Assembly: GCA_965656185.1 (NCBI GenBank)
Contig: CBFHJH010000007.1
Coordinates: 62,001 to 126,000 of the forward strand
Reading direction: 5' to 3'
Length of the DNA: 64,000 bases
Origin: Croceimicrobium sp965656185
GTDB taxonomy: Bacteria > Bacteroidota > Bacteroidia > Flavobacteriales > Schleiferiaceae
Shown: positions 43,301-51,332 of the stretch, piece after piece
Layout: each line of letters starts with the position of its first letter
How positions within the stretch are numbered: the first letter of the stretch is position 1
The notes under the pieces: generated by a model
The model's input: the letters and a program-made list of their open reading frames with translations, nothing else
Told to the model about the DNA's origin: nothing
Databases searched by the model: none
Translations under genes and position numbers: made by a program

Positions 43301-45769
43301 GGCCACCAGCTTGAGCTGAATTGTATCATTCGCATAGGCAGACAGAGGTACAACTGCTTCTAACCAAGCATCGCTCGAGCTTGACTGTTGTTGTCCACTA
43401 AGGCTCCACAAATAGGTGAAGCCTTGTCCTTTATCGACGTAAACGCTTAATGAATCTATGCCGAAGCCATATAAATGATACCAAAAGCGAAGCTCCGGAA
43501 TGGTCAAAGGGCTTAAGTCTACGGCTGGGCTTAGGACCTCCGCACTGGTAACCTGATTTAAATTTATACCGAATAAGGCTTGGCTATAGATGTATTGACC
43601 GGTGCCTGTGGTATGGTCGGCATTAGGGCCAGCATTAAAGGTACCAGGATTTCCATCTTCTACCGACCATTGGTAGTTAGAGCCGGTATCGAGTCTCCAA
43701 CAGCTATTTAAGGTGCCTGCAACATTAAAGCTGCCGGGACTAAAATCTGTGCCATCAAAATTCTCAAAATAAGGTGCACTAATCGGTAAGCATAGAGTCT
43801 GAAAGGAAATAGGGCCTACCCATGCTGATACATCGCCTGGTCCGCAGCTGTCGCGAACGAAAGCTACATAATTGGTATTTGCCGATAAGCCTGTAAGGGT
43901 GCCAGGATTAGCGTTGGTGTTAACCACAGTACCATTGCTGGCAGTGGTTCCGGGCGGTCCATAACTGATGTTCCAGTTGGTAGCGCCTCCACTTTGCCAA
44001 CCTAAGGTAGCAGTAGTGGCCCCTAGACTGGTTACGTTAAAATTTTGTGGTTTCGGGCAGCTTGGTGCCTCATCGATATTCACATCATCAATCGCTATAT
44101 CGCTTGCAAAGCCATTGGCAGTTTTCAGTGCTACGAAGCGTAGTTGAATAGTGTCGTTCACATAGGCCGACAGGGCAACATTAATTTCTTTCCAGGCGGC
44201 CGATTTGCTACTTTGCTGTTGGCCACTTTGAGTATTTACGAGGGTAAAGCCCGAGCCATTATCCACGTAAGTTTTCAAGGAACTAATGTCGGAGCCAAAC
44301 ATGTGGGTAAAAAAGGTGAGTTGAGGATTGGTTAACCCACCCAAGTCTATTAATGGACTGGTAAGCTTCGCGGTATCCGTGCCGCCGAACCCTGTAGTCT
44401 CCGAATACATGTATTGTGCGGAGCCAGTGGTATTGTCACCACTAGGACCCGCGTTTGTAGGGCTAAAAAATGGTGGGCCGGGCTTCCAAACAAAGTTGTT
44501 AGAGGCCTCACGAATCCAACAGGAGTTTATTTGTCCTAAACCATTAAAGGTTGAACTCGTGGTAAAACCATTGGCATCAAAGTTTTCGGTGTATGGTGTG
44601 CTTTGGGGATTGCAGGCAGTTTTAAAGGCTAAGGGGCCTACCCAGTTAGAAACGTCGCCGGCTCCACAGCTATCGCGCACGTAAATTTCATAATTTGTAT
44701 TAGGGCTTAAGCCAGTCAGGGTGCCAGGGTTGGAGCCTACGTTTACAATAGTTCCATTAGCTACACTAAAATTGGGGCTCCCATAACTAAACTGCCAATT
44801 CGTAGCTCCACCACTTAGCCAAGAAAAGCTGGCCCGGTCGTTACGGAGGGAAAGCACCTGGAAGTTTTGTGGTTTAGGGCAAGAAGGTGTGTTTTCGATG
44901 CTAACTTCATCAATACAAACCGCGTTGCGTGTTCCAAGGGTTTGTTCGAAGCTTTCAAATAAAATTCTAACAGTATCATTACTGTATGCACTTAGGTCAA
45001 TGATTAGTTCTTTCCAGGGATCGTTATTGGAAAATTGCTTTTGTCCGCTTAATGTGCGTAATAGCGTATAATTAGCTCCGTAGTCGGTAGAGATGAAAAC
45101 GCGTAATTCTTCAATGTCCGTACCATACATGTGGTAAAAGAAGCGAAGGCGTGGACTGCTTAAAGCCGACAGGTCGAATAAAGGTGAATAAAGTTGAGCG
45201 GAATCGGGATTGCCAAAGTTGAAACTGATATCATCCACCATCATGAATTGACCACTACCACCCACGCCCTGGGCAGCGCCGGTTAAAGTATTCAGAAATT
45301 GTGGGGGACCTGGTTTCCATAAAAATCCATTGGTCGGTGTCCTTTGCCAACAGGCATTTATAGTTCCCGCCGTATTAAAAGCCCCAGGTGACCAGGCCGC
45401 GCCGCTAAAGCCAGCCGTAAATGGGGGAGTTACCACATTACAACTCGTGCTTAAAGTGCTAACGGTAGACCATGAATTACTACCGGTACAAACTTCTCGG
45501 ATTTGAATTTGGTAACTCGTATTAACATTAAGTCCGGTAAGATTGTAAGGCTTTGAGTTAATAGTGCTCACCGGAGCAGCTGTGATACTCCCTCCTTGGA
45601 TTACATACCTTATTTCATAACTCGTACTGGTAGTATTATCCCAGTCGATTAGAATGAAGTTTGGCCCATAGGCACTGGCCCGCAAATTACTTGGGGTATT
45701 GCATTGCGCGCTCAATTCAATATGAGGAAACAGGAACAGGCTAGCGAGAATCAATACTAATTTCTTCAT
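40328..45769 (-). CDS. Giant modular T9SS surface protein: FN3-MAM repeats, PKD domains, sorting domain
   Basis: The 1813-aa protein has a signal peptide (1-21). Five modules of about 275 residues come next, each an FN3 domain (starting CPKPQNF or a variant, ending YEIYVRDSCG-like) followed by a MAM-like jelly-roll (LRFFYHMYG, DLSAYSNDTV, IDEVSIE). A sixth FN3, three PKD-like domains (about 1493, 1570, 1650; YNWDFGDGNTG in the last) and a T9SS type A sorting domain (from about 1743, ISVYPNPSEG to the Lys-Lys end) complete it. It should be displayed on or shed from the cell surface, where such arrays bind polymers or cells. It has its own terminator. Confidence 0.9.
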   Translation of the reverse strand: MKKLVLILASLFLFPHIELSAQCNTPSNLRASAYGPNFILIDWDNTTSTSYEIRYVIQGGSITAAPVSTINSKPYNLTGLNVNTSYQIQIREVCTGSNSWSTVSTLSTSCNVVTPPFTAGFSGAAWSPGAFNTAGTINACWQRTPTNGFLWKPGPPQFLNTLTGAAQGVGGSGQFMMVDDISFNFGNPDSAQLYSPLFDLSALSSPRLRFFYHMYGTDIEELRVFISTDYGANYTLLRTLSGQKQFSNNDPWKELIIDLSAYSNDTVRILFESFEQTLGTRNAVCIDEVSIENTPSCPKPQNFQVLSLRNDRASFSWLSGGATNWQFSYGSPNFSVANGTIVNVGSNPGTLTGLSPNTNYEIYVRDSCGAGDVSNWVGPLAFKTACNPQSTPYTENFDANGFTTSSTFNGLGQINSCWIREASNNFVWKPGPPFFSPTNAGPSGDNTTGSAQYMYSETTGFGGTDTAKLTSPLIDLGGLTNPQLTFFTHMFGSDISSLKTYVDNGSGFTLVNTQSGQQQSSKSAAWKEINVALSAYVNDTIQLRFVALKTANGFASDIAIDDVNIDEAPSCPKPQNFNVTSLGATTATLGWQSGGATNWNISYGPPGTTASNGTVVNTNANPGTLTGLSANTNYVAFVRDSCGPGDVSAWVGPISFQTLCLPISAPYFENFDGTDFSPGSFNVAGTLNSCWRLDTGSNYQWSVEDGNPGTFNAGPNADHTTGTGQYIYSQALFGINLNQVTSAEVLSPAVDLSPLTIPELRFWYHLYGFGIDSLSVYVDKGQGFTYLWSLSGQQQSSSSDAWLEAVVPLSAYANDTIQLKLVAHRNSPFSNQAPIAIDDLRIDEQPSCPQPSNFNLVSTSANSANFSWTSGGANNWQIEYGPVGFNPGNGTLVSATSNPFNLTGLSSNTPYQIYVRDSCGPGDVSFWVGPLNFRTDCNLFVAPYFDDLESSAWSDPVAFNDPGVIDPCWSRTDTSGFYFRPNQGASDGFSSGPSGDHTTGSGKYVYSFRAGAFNNNLSTDIETPLISLDTLSNPELRFWYHMFGVDIDKLEVAINNGNGWSTLNTISGQQQTSSSAAWQESINSLSAYVGDTVKFRFRSFRTTNFAFRVNIALDDIRVDNVPTCPAPSNLSTSSNTPTSINLNWTSGGANNWQIQYRQTGSNQPFTIVNVNSSPFNLTGLNPNSSYEIYVRDSCGQGDVSWWAGPLFAFTGCGVSSLPYAENFDASPWESGIGFFNSNDQVSNCWVRNRSNQTDKWGTRTGATANFNTGPNSDVSGSGNYIYFESDFTSTSISAFIRSAEIDLAGANSPKLYYQYHMFGSNVGDLKIEINSRNNGNGNLERTWSSQQQSSSADAWKLDSIDLSAYVGDTIRVVFRAEPTSSNGGSDIAVDEVRVEETGPDCNAPTNLQVSSSSTTGLNLTWQNANPNGSTTDLIWYEAASGPGSATTVTGISSPYNLTGLNPNTAYVIQLVDSCVNGVLSDPLTDTLSTDPCPVVSSNFTFSRNFLSLSLSSNATNADTVYWYLGNGDSSSLANPVYNYTSPGVYAVSHVALSNCGVGDTTVQNIRICDTLRADFTWTVNNDTVFYQADPSNNAIGYSWDLDEGFTSNSPIPVVVYSNLNTNKTVSLTAWNACGDTVSLTQTVVACDPPKADWTYTILNPINAGLRVQFDGTLSQNASTYNWDFGDGNTGTGPTPIHIYSTPGLFYEVELTVTNNCGTADSRKFRLNQIGLEDRDLISQISVYPNPSEGLFRIDWPEALPDLELIRLRDAKGALIKVWMGAQESYPISNLPPGLYLLEVEANQLRQQYRLIKK
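41551..45690 (-). repeat. Tandem coding repeat, about 825-835 bp per unit, five units
   Basis: Equivalent points at about 45683, 44861, 44041, 43207, 42384 and 41551 mark the same short segment in each FN3 domain. Spacing is 820-834 bp. The copies are diverged but keep order and length, so they arose by in-frame duplication of an FN3-MAM unit. Confidence 0.8.
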
Positions 45770-45921
45770 AATGGTCAGATGGAATACACAAAAATAACGT
45801 GAATATTGCTGAAATGGTTGGTAGAGAGATGCTTATATCTACCCGGAGCTCTTAAAACTAGTTATCGGTCGCTTATGAGAGTTTAAGGGCAGCCTTGAAT
45901 TATTTAATTTAGCTGAAAATC

Positions 45922-46596
45922 ATGCAAAGACCTATGTCTGATCCAGAACATAAAGAACAAACCATCAAGGAAATTCTGCACCAAAACTTTCCCGTTTTTA
46001 AGAATGATGCCATGTTGGACTCCATTGCTAAAGACGCGAGATGGTTCAATAACGATACCGAGGAGTTAATTGTTGATATCGGTGATTTCCCCCGCTGGAT
46101 ACCTCTGGTTACTAAGGGGGCTATTAAAATTAGTAGGGCCGACGATGATGGTGGTGAGATCTTTCTCTATTACCTGTATCCTGGCCAAACCTGTGCCATG
46201 ACCCTGAACTGCTGCATGATTGACAAGCCAAGTGAAATTAGGGCAGTGGCAGAGGCCGGAACCGAATTCGTGGGCTTACCGCGTAAATCGCTTCCTAAAT
46301 GGATGCTAGATTTTGAGGAATGGCGGCAATTTACGCTCGAATCTTACAATGAGCGCTATGAGAATCTATTGGCTACTATCGACGCCATCGCCTTCCAGAA
46401 ACTGGATGAACGTCTGATCAACTTATTGCGCGATAAGAGCATTGCCGTTGGGAAAACAGAAATAGACGTAACCCATAAACGCCTAGCGGAAGAGCTGCAT
46501 TCGTCACGGGAGGTAATTTCCCGCCTGCTTAAACAATTAGAGAAAATGGGTAAGGTAGAGTTAAGTAGGAATAAAGTTAAAATCCTTGATTTTTAG
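45922..46596 (+). CDS. Crp/Fnr-family transcriptional regulator with a Cys cluster
   Basis: The 224-aa protein has a cyclic-nucleotide-binding-type sensor domain (about 20-145) and a winged-helix DNA-binding domain (about 150-224; THKRLAEELHSSREVISRLLK is the recognition region). Cysteines 91, 97 and 98 lie together after YLYPGQT, a pattern I associate with Fnr-like regulators beside sulfur genes. The N-terminal Fnr Fe-S cysteines are absent. It precedes a cysteine-dioxygenase-like gene and a rhodanese on the same strand, and similar inverted sequences lie before both. A redox or persulfide signal is inferred. Confidence 0.85.
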   Translation: MQRPMSDPEHKEQTIKEILHQNFPVFKNDAMLDSIAKDARWFNNDTEELIVDIGDFPRWIPLVTKGAIKISRADDDGGEIFLYYLYPGQTCAMTLNCCMIDKPSEIRAVAEAGTEFVGLPRKSLPKWMLDFEEWRQFTLESYNERYENLLATIDAIAFQKLDERLINLLRDKSIAVGKTEIDVTHKRLAEELHSSREVISRLLKQLEKMGKVELSRNKVKILDF

Positions 46597-46603
46597 TGCT
46601 TAA

Positions 46604-46619
46604 GGTGACAAAAGTCATA
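46604..46619 (+). promoter_or_regulatory. Candidate Crp/Fnr operator upstream of the CDO-like gene
   Basis: TGAC-AAAA-GTCA (46606-46617) is a perfect inverted repeat with Fnr-type 4-base spacing. It is centred about 43 bases before the start point predicted from a weak -7 box (TACCTTGA, 46641-46648), the usual place for a class II activator site. Confidence 0.45.
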
Positions 46620-46666
46620 AGATAAGTGCCCTGTATTCCATACCTTGATTTAATTAATTTCAGGTT

Positions 46667-47194
46667 ATGGAAGCAATTAAAAATTTAGAGCAATTGCATC
46701 ATAACCTCAACCTGGGTCCGGGATATGGAGGTTATAGCGAATTGCTAAAGGCGTTTGATTTTTCACCAGATGAAATTCAGTCATTAAGCATCTTTTCTGA
46801 AGATCATTATCAACGAATAAGATTATACGACTCTAATCTAGTGGAGGCGGTGCTTACCTGTTGGAAGCCAGGTCAAGTAGGTAAGATTCATGATTTCCAC
46901 CGTTCTAAAGGTTGGTTTAAAGTATTACAAGGATCGATCTTCTTAGAACGATTTAAATTTAGGTCCGAAGGGCCAAAAGTTTCGTATCAAAATAATTATT
47001 CTGAATTGAGGCAGGGCTTTCTAACGGATGACCTGGGCTTTCATCGTTTTAGTAATCCTCATCAGCGTGATGCGGTGGTACTCTTCATATATGCCGATAA
47101 GATATATTCTTGGGATGTCTTTGATTCGGAAACGGGGCAAGTTAAGCGATTGCCAGCCGAGGTTGATTATAACTTGGATGTAGTGAGCTCGTGA
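46667..47194 (+). CDS. Cysteine dioxygenase-like cupin protein
   Basis: The 175-aa protein has the CDO layout. CWKPGQVGKIHDFHRSKGW covers the first metal box (His75, with Phe77 where the second His is expected and His78 next to it), FKVLQG follows, and GFHRFSNPHQRDAVVL gives the third His (126). The family oxidises cysteine or other thiols to sulfinic acids. Context with a rhodanese and a Cys-bearing Crp/Fnr regulator supports thiol or sulfur metabolism. The altered HxH makes the metal site uncertain, so a different thiol or loss of activity is possible. Confidence 0.75.
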   Translation: MEAIKNLEQLHHNLNLGPGYGGYSELLKAFDFSPDEIQSLSIFSEDHYQRIRLYDSNLVEAVLTCWKPGQVGKIHDFHRSKGWFKVLQGSIFLERFKFRSEGPKVSYQNNYSELRQGFLTDDLGFHRFSNPHQRDAVVLFIYADKIYSWDVFDSETGQVKRLPAEVDYNLDVVSS

Positions 47195-47196
47195 TT

Positions 47197-47215
47197 AAGG
47201 TCACTTGAGAATTTG
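47197..47215 (+). promoter_or_regulatory. Candidate second Crp/Fnr site upstream of the rhodanese gene
   Basis: AAGGTCAC followed by TTGA resembles the left half of the site before the CDO-like gene (AAGGTGAC). It lies about 35 bases before the start point predicted from a -7 box CATTTTTG at 47227-47234. The right half is poor. Confidence 0.3.
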
Positions 47216-47253
47216 TCCTAAGAGCGCATTTTTGCAGGAAAGAAAAACACTAC

Positions 47254-47556
47254 ATGGGATTATTATCATTCTTTACTAAAAAAGGGGACCGTATCAAAGA
47301 CTTTGTGTCGCGCGGGGCAGTAATTGTAGACGTTCGATCGAAACAGGAGTTTCAAGGAGGACATATTAAAGGATCTAAAAATATGCCATTGCCCAATTTA
47401 GGAGCCAAGGTGAAAGACTTAAAAAAACTAGAAAAGCCGATAATTTTTTGCTGTGCTTCCGGCATGCGCAGTGGTCAGGCAACCGCGATGATGAAGCGGG
47501 AAGGTCTGGATTGCGTTAACGGTGGAGGCTGGCAAAGTCTATCGCGTCATTTGTAG
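47254..47556 (+). CDS. Rhodanese-like sulfurtransferase, single domain
   Basis: The 100-aa protein is one rhodanese domain: VIVDVRSKQEFQGGHIKGSKNMPL, then the active-site loop CCASGMRSGQA with the persulfide-forming Cys, then GLDCVNGGGWQSL. There is no signal peptide, so it is cytoplasmic. It would move sulfane sulfur between thiols. It is 59 bp downstream of the CDO-like gene and closed by a terminator at 47573. Confidence 0.92.
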   Translation: MGLLSFFTKKGDRIKDFVSRGAVIVDVRSKQEFQGGHIKGSKNMPLPNLGAKVKDLKKLEKPIIFCCASGMRSGQATAMMKREGLDCVNGGGWQSLSRHL

Positions 47557-47572
47557 TTCAATTGGTTTAGTG

Positions 47573-47601
47573 AAAGAAGGTGCCTCAGGGCACCTTTTTT
47601 T
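47573..47601 (+). terminator. Intrinsic terminator after the rhodanese gene
   Basis: AAGGTGCC pairs with GGCACCTT around a TCAG loop, followed by seven T. Confidence 0.88.
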
Positions 47602-47622
47602 ATGCCGTATGCTAGGAAGGGG

Positions 47623-47630
47623 TAACTTTG
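47623..47630 (+). promoter_or_regulatory. Bacteroidota -7 box of the nucleoid-associated protein gene
   Basis: TAACTTTG, 17 bases before the ATG and just after the rhodanese terminator. No clear -33 box. Confidence 0.6.
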
Positions 47631-47647
47631 CGACCTTAGAGTAAATT

Positions 47648-48685
47648 ATGTTTGATAAGACCCTCAGTAAATTAAGTAGTATCGCCGTGCATTTGGTTGG
47701 GAATAAGGCCAAGGACGAAGAATTACAACTTAGTAAAGCCGAAAGTGGCATCGATACTCCTACCCTCAATATTGTTTGGTATTACCTCAATAGTGCTTTT
47801 AAGAATCCTGAATATTATCGTTTTGTGCATCCTAGCGGCTTGGAATTCAATAGTGTTTTTCAAGTTTGTAAGGCTTTGTTTGCTGAACCGACTTCTTTCC
47901 TGACCTCTTCTCAAAAAATTGCCCAATTACTTTTTGAAGTATCGGATCACCCTCAGGTTAAAAGCGGGGAATTAATGGTAATGTACTTTGAGCGACTACG
48001 ACATTTACAATTTGATGCCCCGGCCATAGCTATTTTTAAATCAGAGCAAAAGCAGCCTTTTCTATTTACCGAAGAAGAGGAGGAGGTTATAGAGCTTTAT
48101 AGTTACCAGGGAATTAATCCGGCTAAAGTGGATAAAGCAGCTTTGATCTTCGATACGGACCAAGAAGAGGGCTTTCAAGTTCTTTCGGTAGACAATCTTA
48201 ATAAAGGGGAAGAAACCAAGTTCTGGTTTGAGCAGTTTTTAAAGATTCAGATGCGCTCTAGTGATTTTGTGAAGACTAGTGAAATTATCAAAATCACGAA
48301 GAGTTTTATAGATCAGGACCTTAAAGAGGATCAGGACTTAGAGCGTTCGGAAACCCTTGAGTATTATGGTAAGAGCAAGGACTATTTTGAGGTGAACGAT
48401 CAGTATGAACCTGAGAAATTTAGTAAGGAAGTCTTTGATGATGAGGGAGTAGCCGATCGCTTCCGGGAGTATATTAAATCAAGAGATCTCAATGATCTAG
48501 GTCTCGACGCAGAGTTCGAAGTGTCGCAAGAGGCTCTTAAAAAGAAAGAGCGCACTTTTAAAAGTGTTTTAAAGCTCGATAAAAATTTTCACATCTACAT
48601 CCATGGCGATCGGTCGAAGATTGAAAAAGGCGTGGATGAAAACGGTAGGAAGTTCTACAAAGTTTTTTACGAAGAGGAGCATTAA
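47648..48685 (+). CDS. Nucleoid-associated protein (NdpA/YejK-like, 37-kDa family)
   Basis: The 345-aa protein begins with a helical domain in which a ISSIAVHLVGNKA-like start (LSKLSSIAVHLVGNKAKDEE) marks the family. It continues with a central mixed domain and a C-terminal domain ending HIYIHGDRSKIEKG. The family binds double-stranded DNA in E. coli (YejK). There is no signal peptide. It has its own promoter and terminator, so it is monocistronic. Family call is good; role in this organism is by analogy. Confidence 0.83.
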   Translation: MFDKTLSKLSSIAVHLVGNKAKDEELQLSKAESGIDTPTLNIVWYYLNSAFKNPEYYRFVHPSGLEFNSVFQVCKALFAEPTSFLTSSQKIAQLLFEVSDHPQVKSGELMVMYFERLRHLQFDAPAIAIFKSEQKQPFLFTEEEEEVIELYSYQGINPAKVDKAALIFDTDQEEGFQVLSVDNLNKGEETKFWFEQFLKIQMRSSDFVKTSEIIKITKSFIDQDLKEDQDLERSETLEYYGKSKDYFEVNDQYEPEKFSKEVFDDEGVADRFREYIKSRDLNDLGLDAEFEVSQEALKKKERTFKSVLKLDKNFHIYIHGDRSKIEKGVDENGRKFYKVFYEEEH

Positions 48686-48713
48686 AAAAGCCCTCACTGG
48701 GAGGGCTTTTTTT
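48684..48713. terminator. Bidirectional terminator between NdpA-like and receptor genes
   Basis: AAAAAAGCCCTC pairs with GAGGGCTTTTTT around a 5-base loop between two convergent genes. Its T-run overlaps the receptor stop region. Confidence 0.85.
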
Positions 48714-50922
48714 AAAATTTGTAATAAGCGCCTAAATAAATATTTCGACCAAAAATTGGCCCCCAAATAAAGTTGGAGTCAAAATAGGGTGAAAAAGGAT
48801 TTTGAGCATTTACGATCGGCTCTTCCTGTTTAAAGTCCAGGAGATTATCTACCCCAAGGAAGAATTCGAATTTTCGCCATTCCTTATTTATTTGAGCATT
48901 TACCGTAAAGAAACTTGGCGACCGCTCTTCCTGTTGATACTCAAGTGGACTTTGGTCCGTATCGGCTAAACGCTTCGGTCCAAACCAGTTTAAGGTTAGG
49001 TCATATTTCCACTTTTTCTCAGTTTGATAAGCTGCATTAAGAAATGCCCTGTGTTCCGGTATTCCATAATTGAGTCGCAGACCCTCTAAAAAGTTCTCTT
49101 CCGAACGTAGATATTTATAAGCCAGTCTAAATTCCCAAGCTTTACTCGGGCTATAGTCCAATTGGCTTAAAGCCGAAAAGGACCTTGATCCTCTTTGACT
49201 GATGAGGAATGCAGCTCTTGGATCGTAGTCGAGGTCATTCACCAATTTCGATTCGAACCATGTGTAAAAGAGATCGGTGTTCCATACGATCAAATGGCTT
49301 CCGATGAATATATTTTGGTTCCAGCTAAAACCAGCATTCCAGGCTACTTCAGGGATTAATTCAGCATCTGAGAAATTCATAATGCGATTAGACGCCAAAA
49401 CATTGGCGTTTTCCACTAAGCGATTCGGACTGCGCTGGCCCCGACCACCGCACAATCTTAGGGTAGTATTGGTCCCAATTTGATAGCGTGCTTGTAAGCG
49501 AGGGCTCACGAATACAGTGTCGAAATAGCTATTGTAATCGGCTCTAAGCCCTGCCACTAAGCTGAAGAACTCATTTGGGCTATAGTTGTATTCAAAATAA
49601 GCCCCAGGCACGATTTCTTGGCGCTGATGTTGGTATAAGCCTACAGTAGTGCTATCTAGGCCTTCTTGGTATTGCTCTAAAAAGAATGAAAGCCCGGTTT
49701 TGTACTGGTGCTTATCCGAAGCGATTTCATCTTGGTAGATGCTGTTAAAGTATAAATTCGCTTGTTCTGCATTCAGATTACGCTTGCCATAGGTGCTTTC
49801 TCGATTTTGATATGAAGCGCTGTAAATTAAGCCCAAGCTTCTAAAATCAGAATCTGGGAAGAGATAACCGTTTTTCCCAAAAAGTTCAAAACGTTGATCT
49901 CTTGCACTAAAGCCCCAAGCACCGGCTTGATCATCATTTATGTAAGCTAATTGACCGCCTTTTCTTTGATCGCTCAAAACATTGAAGCCAATTTGACCCT
50001 CCCAATTATCGCCGCTGTGGTAGTGACTGCGGTGAAGTAAGTTTAATTGGTTGCCGGTAGTAATGTCGGCGAAATTATCTCCATTACGATCTTGAGCAAA
50101 GGGTATGCTGCTGAAATGCAACATGGTAGTATGATGTTTCTGCTCTTTACCAGGATAGCTATATAGCAGGTTTAATTCGTTACGCCCGCCCTGATTAGCG
50201 AAAGCATTTAATAAGAGCGTGGGTGAATTCTCTGGCTTGTAGTAGTCAACATTAATCTGACCAGTAATGGATTCATAACCATTCAATACTGAGCTTAGCC
50301 CTTTGGTAACTTGGATGCTTTCTATGAAAGGGCCAGGAATATAGGCCAAGCCATTACTGGCATTAATGCCTCTGGCAAATGGAATATTCTCCCTTTGAAT
50401 CAGAGCATATTTACCGGCGAGACCAAGCATTTCAATTTGTTTAGTACCACTAATTCCATCACTAAAAGAAACGTCGATGCTTGCATTTGTTTCGAAGCTT
50501 TCGCTGAGATTGCAGCAAGCGGCTTTACGTAATTCGCCTTCATCGATGCGGTACTTCAGGCCTGCCGATTTGGCGTCGATTTGAGTGGCCTTGGCCTTGC
50601 CAACAACCGTAACATCATCTAGTTGAGCATTATCGCTTGGTAAGGTAAAATCTGTATTACCTTTTCGGGAGATAATCATTTTTTGCGCGGTTCGGAAACC
50701 GGTGAAGCGAACCTTTAAAAGATTAAAACCAGCTACTTTTTTTATTTCAAAAGCGCCATTCTCATCGGTGGTGACTCCCACATCACTACCATCCCAATAA
50801 ACTTCAGCGAAAGGTGCCGGGCTTTTTTTACCATTCTCTAGGAGATATACATGCCCAGAGATTTGTGCTTGGCCCCAGAAAGTGATCAGGACCAGCATAG
50901 TACTTAGAATCGATTTCAGCAT
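48712..50922 (-). CDS. TonB-dependent receptor of a heavy-metal (probably copper) locus
   Basis: The 736-aa protein has a signal peptide (1-19), a carboxypeptidase-regulatory-like domain (about 22-95), a plug (about 115-230) and a barrel ending YYKF. The plug starts GELRKAACCNLSESFETNAS; a Cys-Cys pair here is typical of the receptors found beside HMA proteins. It follows the HMA gene by 3 bp and is the last gene of a three-gene operon. It is probably an importer or sensor for copper or another soft metal, taken from neighbours and cysteines. Confidence 0.87.
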   Translation of the reverse strand: MLKSILSTMLVLITFWGQAQISGHVYLLENGKKSPAPFAEVYWDGSDVGVTTDENGAFEIKKVAGFNLLKVRFTGFRTAQKMIISRKGNTDFTLPSDNAQLDDVTVVGKAKATQIDAKSAGLKYRIDEGELRKAACCNLSESFETNASIDVSFSDGISGTKQIEMLGLAGKYALIQRENIPFARGINASNGLAYIPGPFIESIQVTKGLSSVLNGYESITGQINVDYYKPENSPTLLLNAFANQGGRNELNLLYSYPGKEQKHHTTMLHFSSIPFAQDRNGDNFADITTGNQLNLLHRSHYHSGDNWEGQIGFNVLSDQRKGGQLAYINDDQAGAWGFSARDQRFELFGKNGYLFPDSDFRSLGLIYSASYQNRESTYGKRNLNAEQANLYFNSIYQDEIASDKHQYKTGLSFFLEQYQEGLDSTTVGLYQHQRQEIVPGAYFEYNYSPNEFFSLVAGLRADYNSYFDTVFVSPRLQARYQIGTNTTLRLCGGRGQRSPNRLVENANVLASNRIMNFSDAELIPEVAWNAGFSWNQNIFIGSHLIVWNTDLFYTWFESKLVNDLDYDPRAAFLISQRGSRSFSALSQLDYSPSKAWEFRLAYKYLRSEENFLEGLRLNYGIPEHRAFLNAAYQTEKKWKYDLTLNWFGPKRLADTDQSPLEYQQEERSPSFFTVNAQINKEWRKFEFFLGVDNLLDFKQEEPIVNAQNPFSPYFDSNFIWGPIFGRNIYLGAYYKF

Positions 50923-50925
50923 GGC

Positions 50926-51282
50926 TTATTTCTCCTTTTGGTGGTCTGCGTGGGTTTGCGGATCACGGTACATGCAACAAGCATGTAAAGATTGATAAGC
51001 CGAATCTGGAGCAGCGAGGTATTCGGTGTCGTAACCGGAAGCAGCAACTGATTTATAAATCTTGCTGAGATCAACTTTTTCGACGTCGTAGCTCAGTTTC
51101 AAGATTTTTGTGTCTTGGTCCCACTGCGCTTTATCTACTCCTTCCAGTTTAGCGGCTTTTTCGATGGTGCTTTGGCACATTCCACAGACGCCATTAACCA
51201 CCAAGCTAGTGTCGATTTGTGATTGAGCTTGTATACTTAGACTAACAGAGAGTCCGAATAGAATTAGAAATAACTTTTTCAT
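50926..51282 (-). CDS. Exported heavy-metal-associated (HMA) domain protein
   Basis: The 118-aa protein has a signal peptide (1-20, ending SIQAQ). An HMA ferredoxin-like domain (about 26-95) with metal site GVCGMCQSTIEKA, and a tail YQSLHACCMYRDPQTHADHQ rich in Cys and His, follow. Being exported, it would bind metal in the periplasm, unlike cytoplasmic CopZ. It lies between the HYC_CC_PP-like gene (50 bp) and the receptor (3 bp). Confidence 0.88.
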   Translation of the reverse strand: MKKLFLILFGLSVSLSIQAQSQIDTSLVVNGVCGMCQSTIEKAAKLEGVDKAQWDQDTKILKLSYDVEKVDLSKIYKSVAASGYDTEYLAAPDSAYQSLHACCMYRDPQTHADHQKEK

Positions 51283-51332
51283 GTCTTATTTGATTTAAAT
51301 TTAAAAATGGGGAAACGGAAGTCTCGCCTTTT

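Noticed and set aside
41551..45690. CRISPR array or satellite repeat
   Set aside because: The period is about 830 bp and coding, without short identical repeats and unique spacers.
40328..45769. Long open frames on the plus strand opposite the giant T9SS gene
   Set aside because: They follow the repeat structure of the real gene in antisense and have no start signals or family features.
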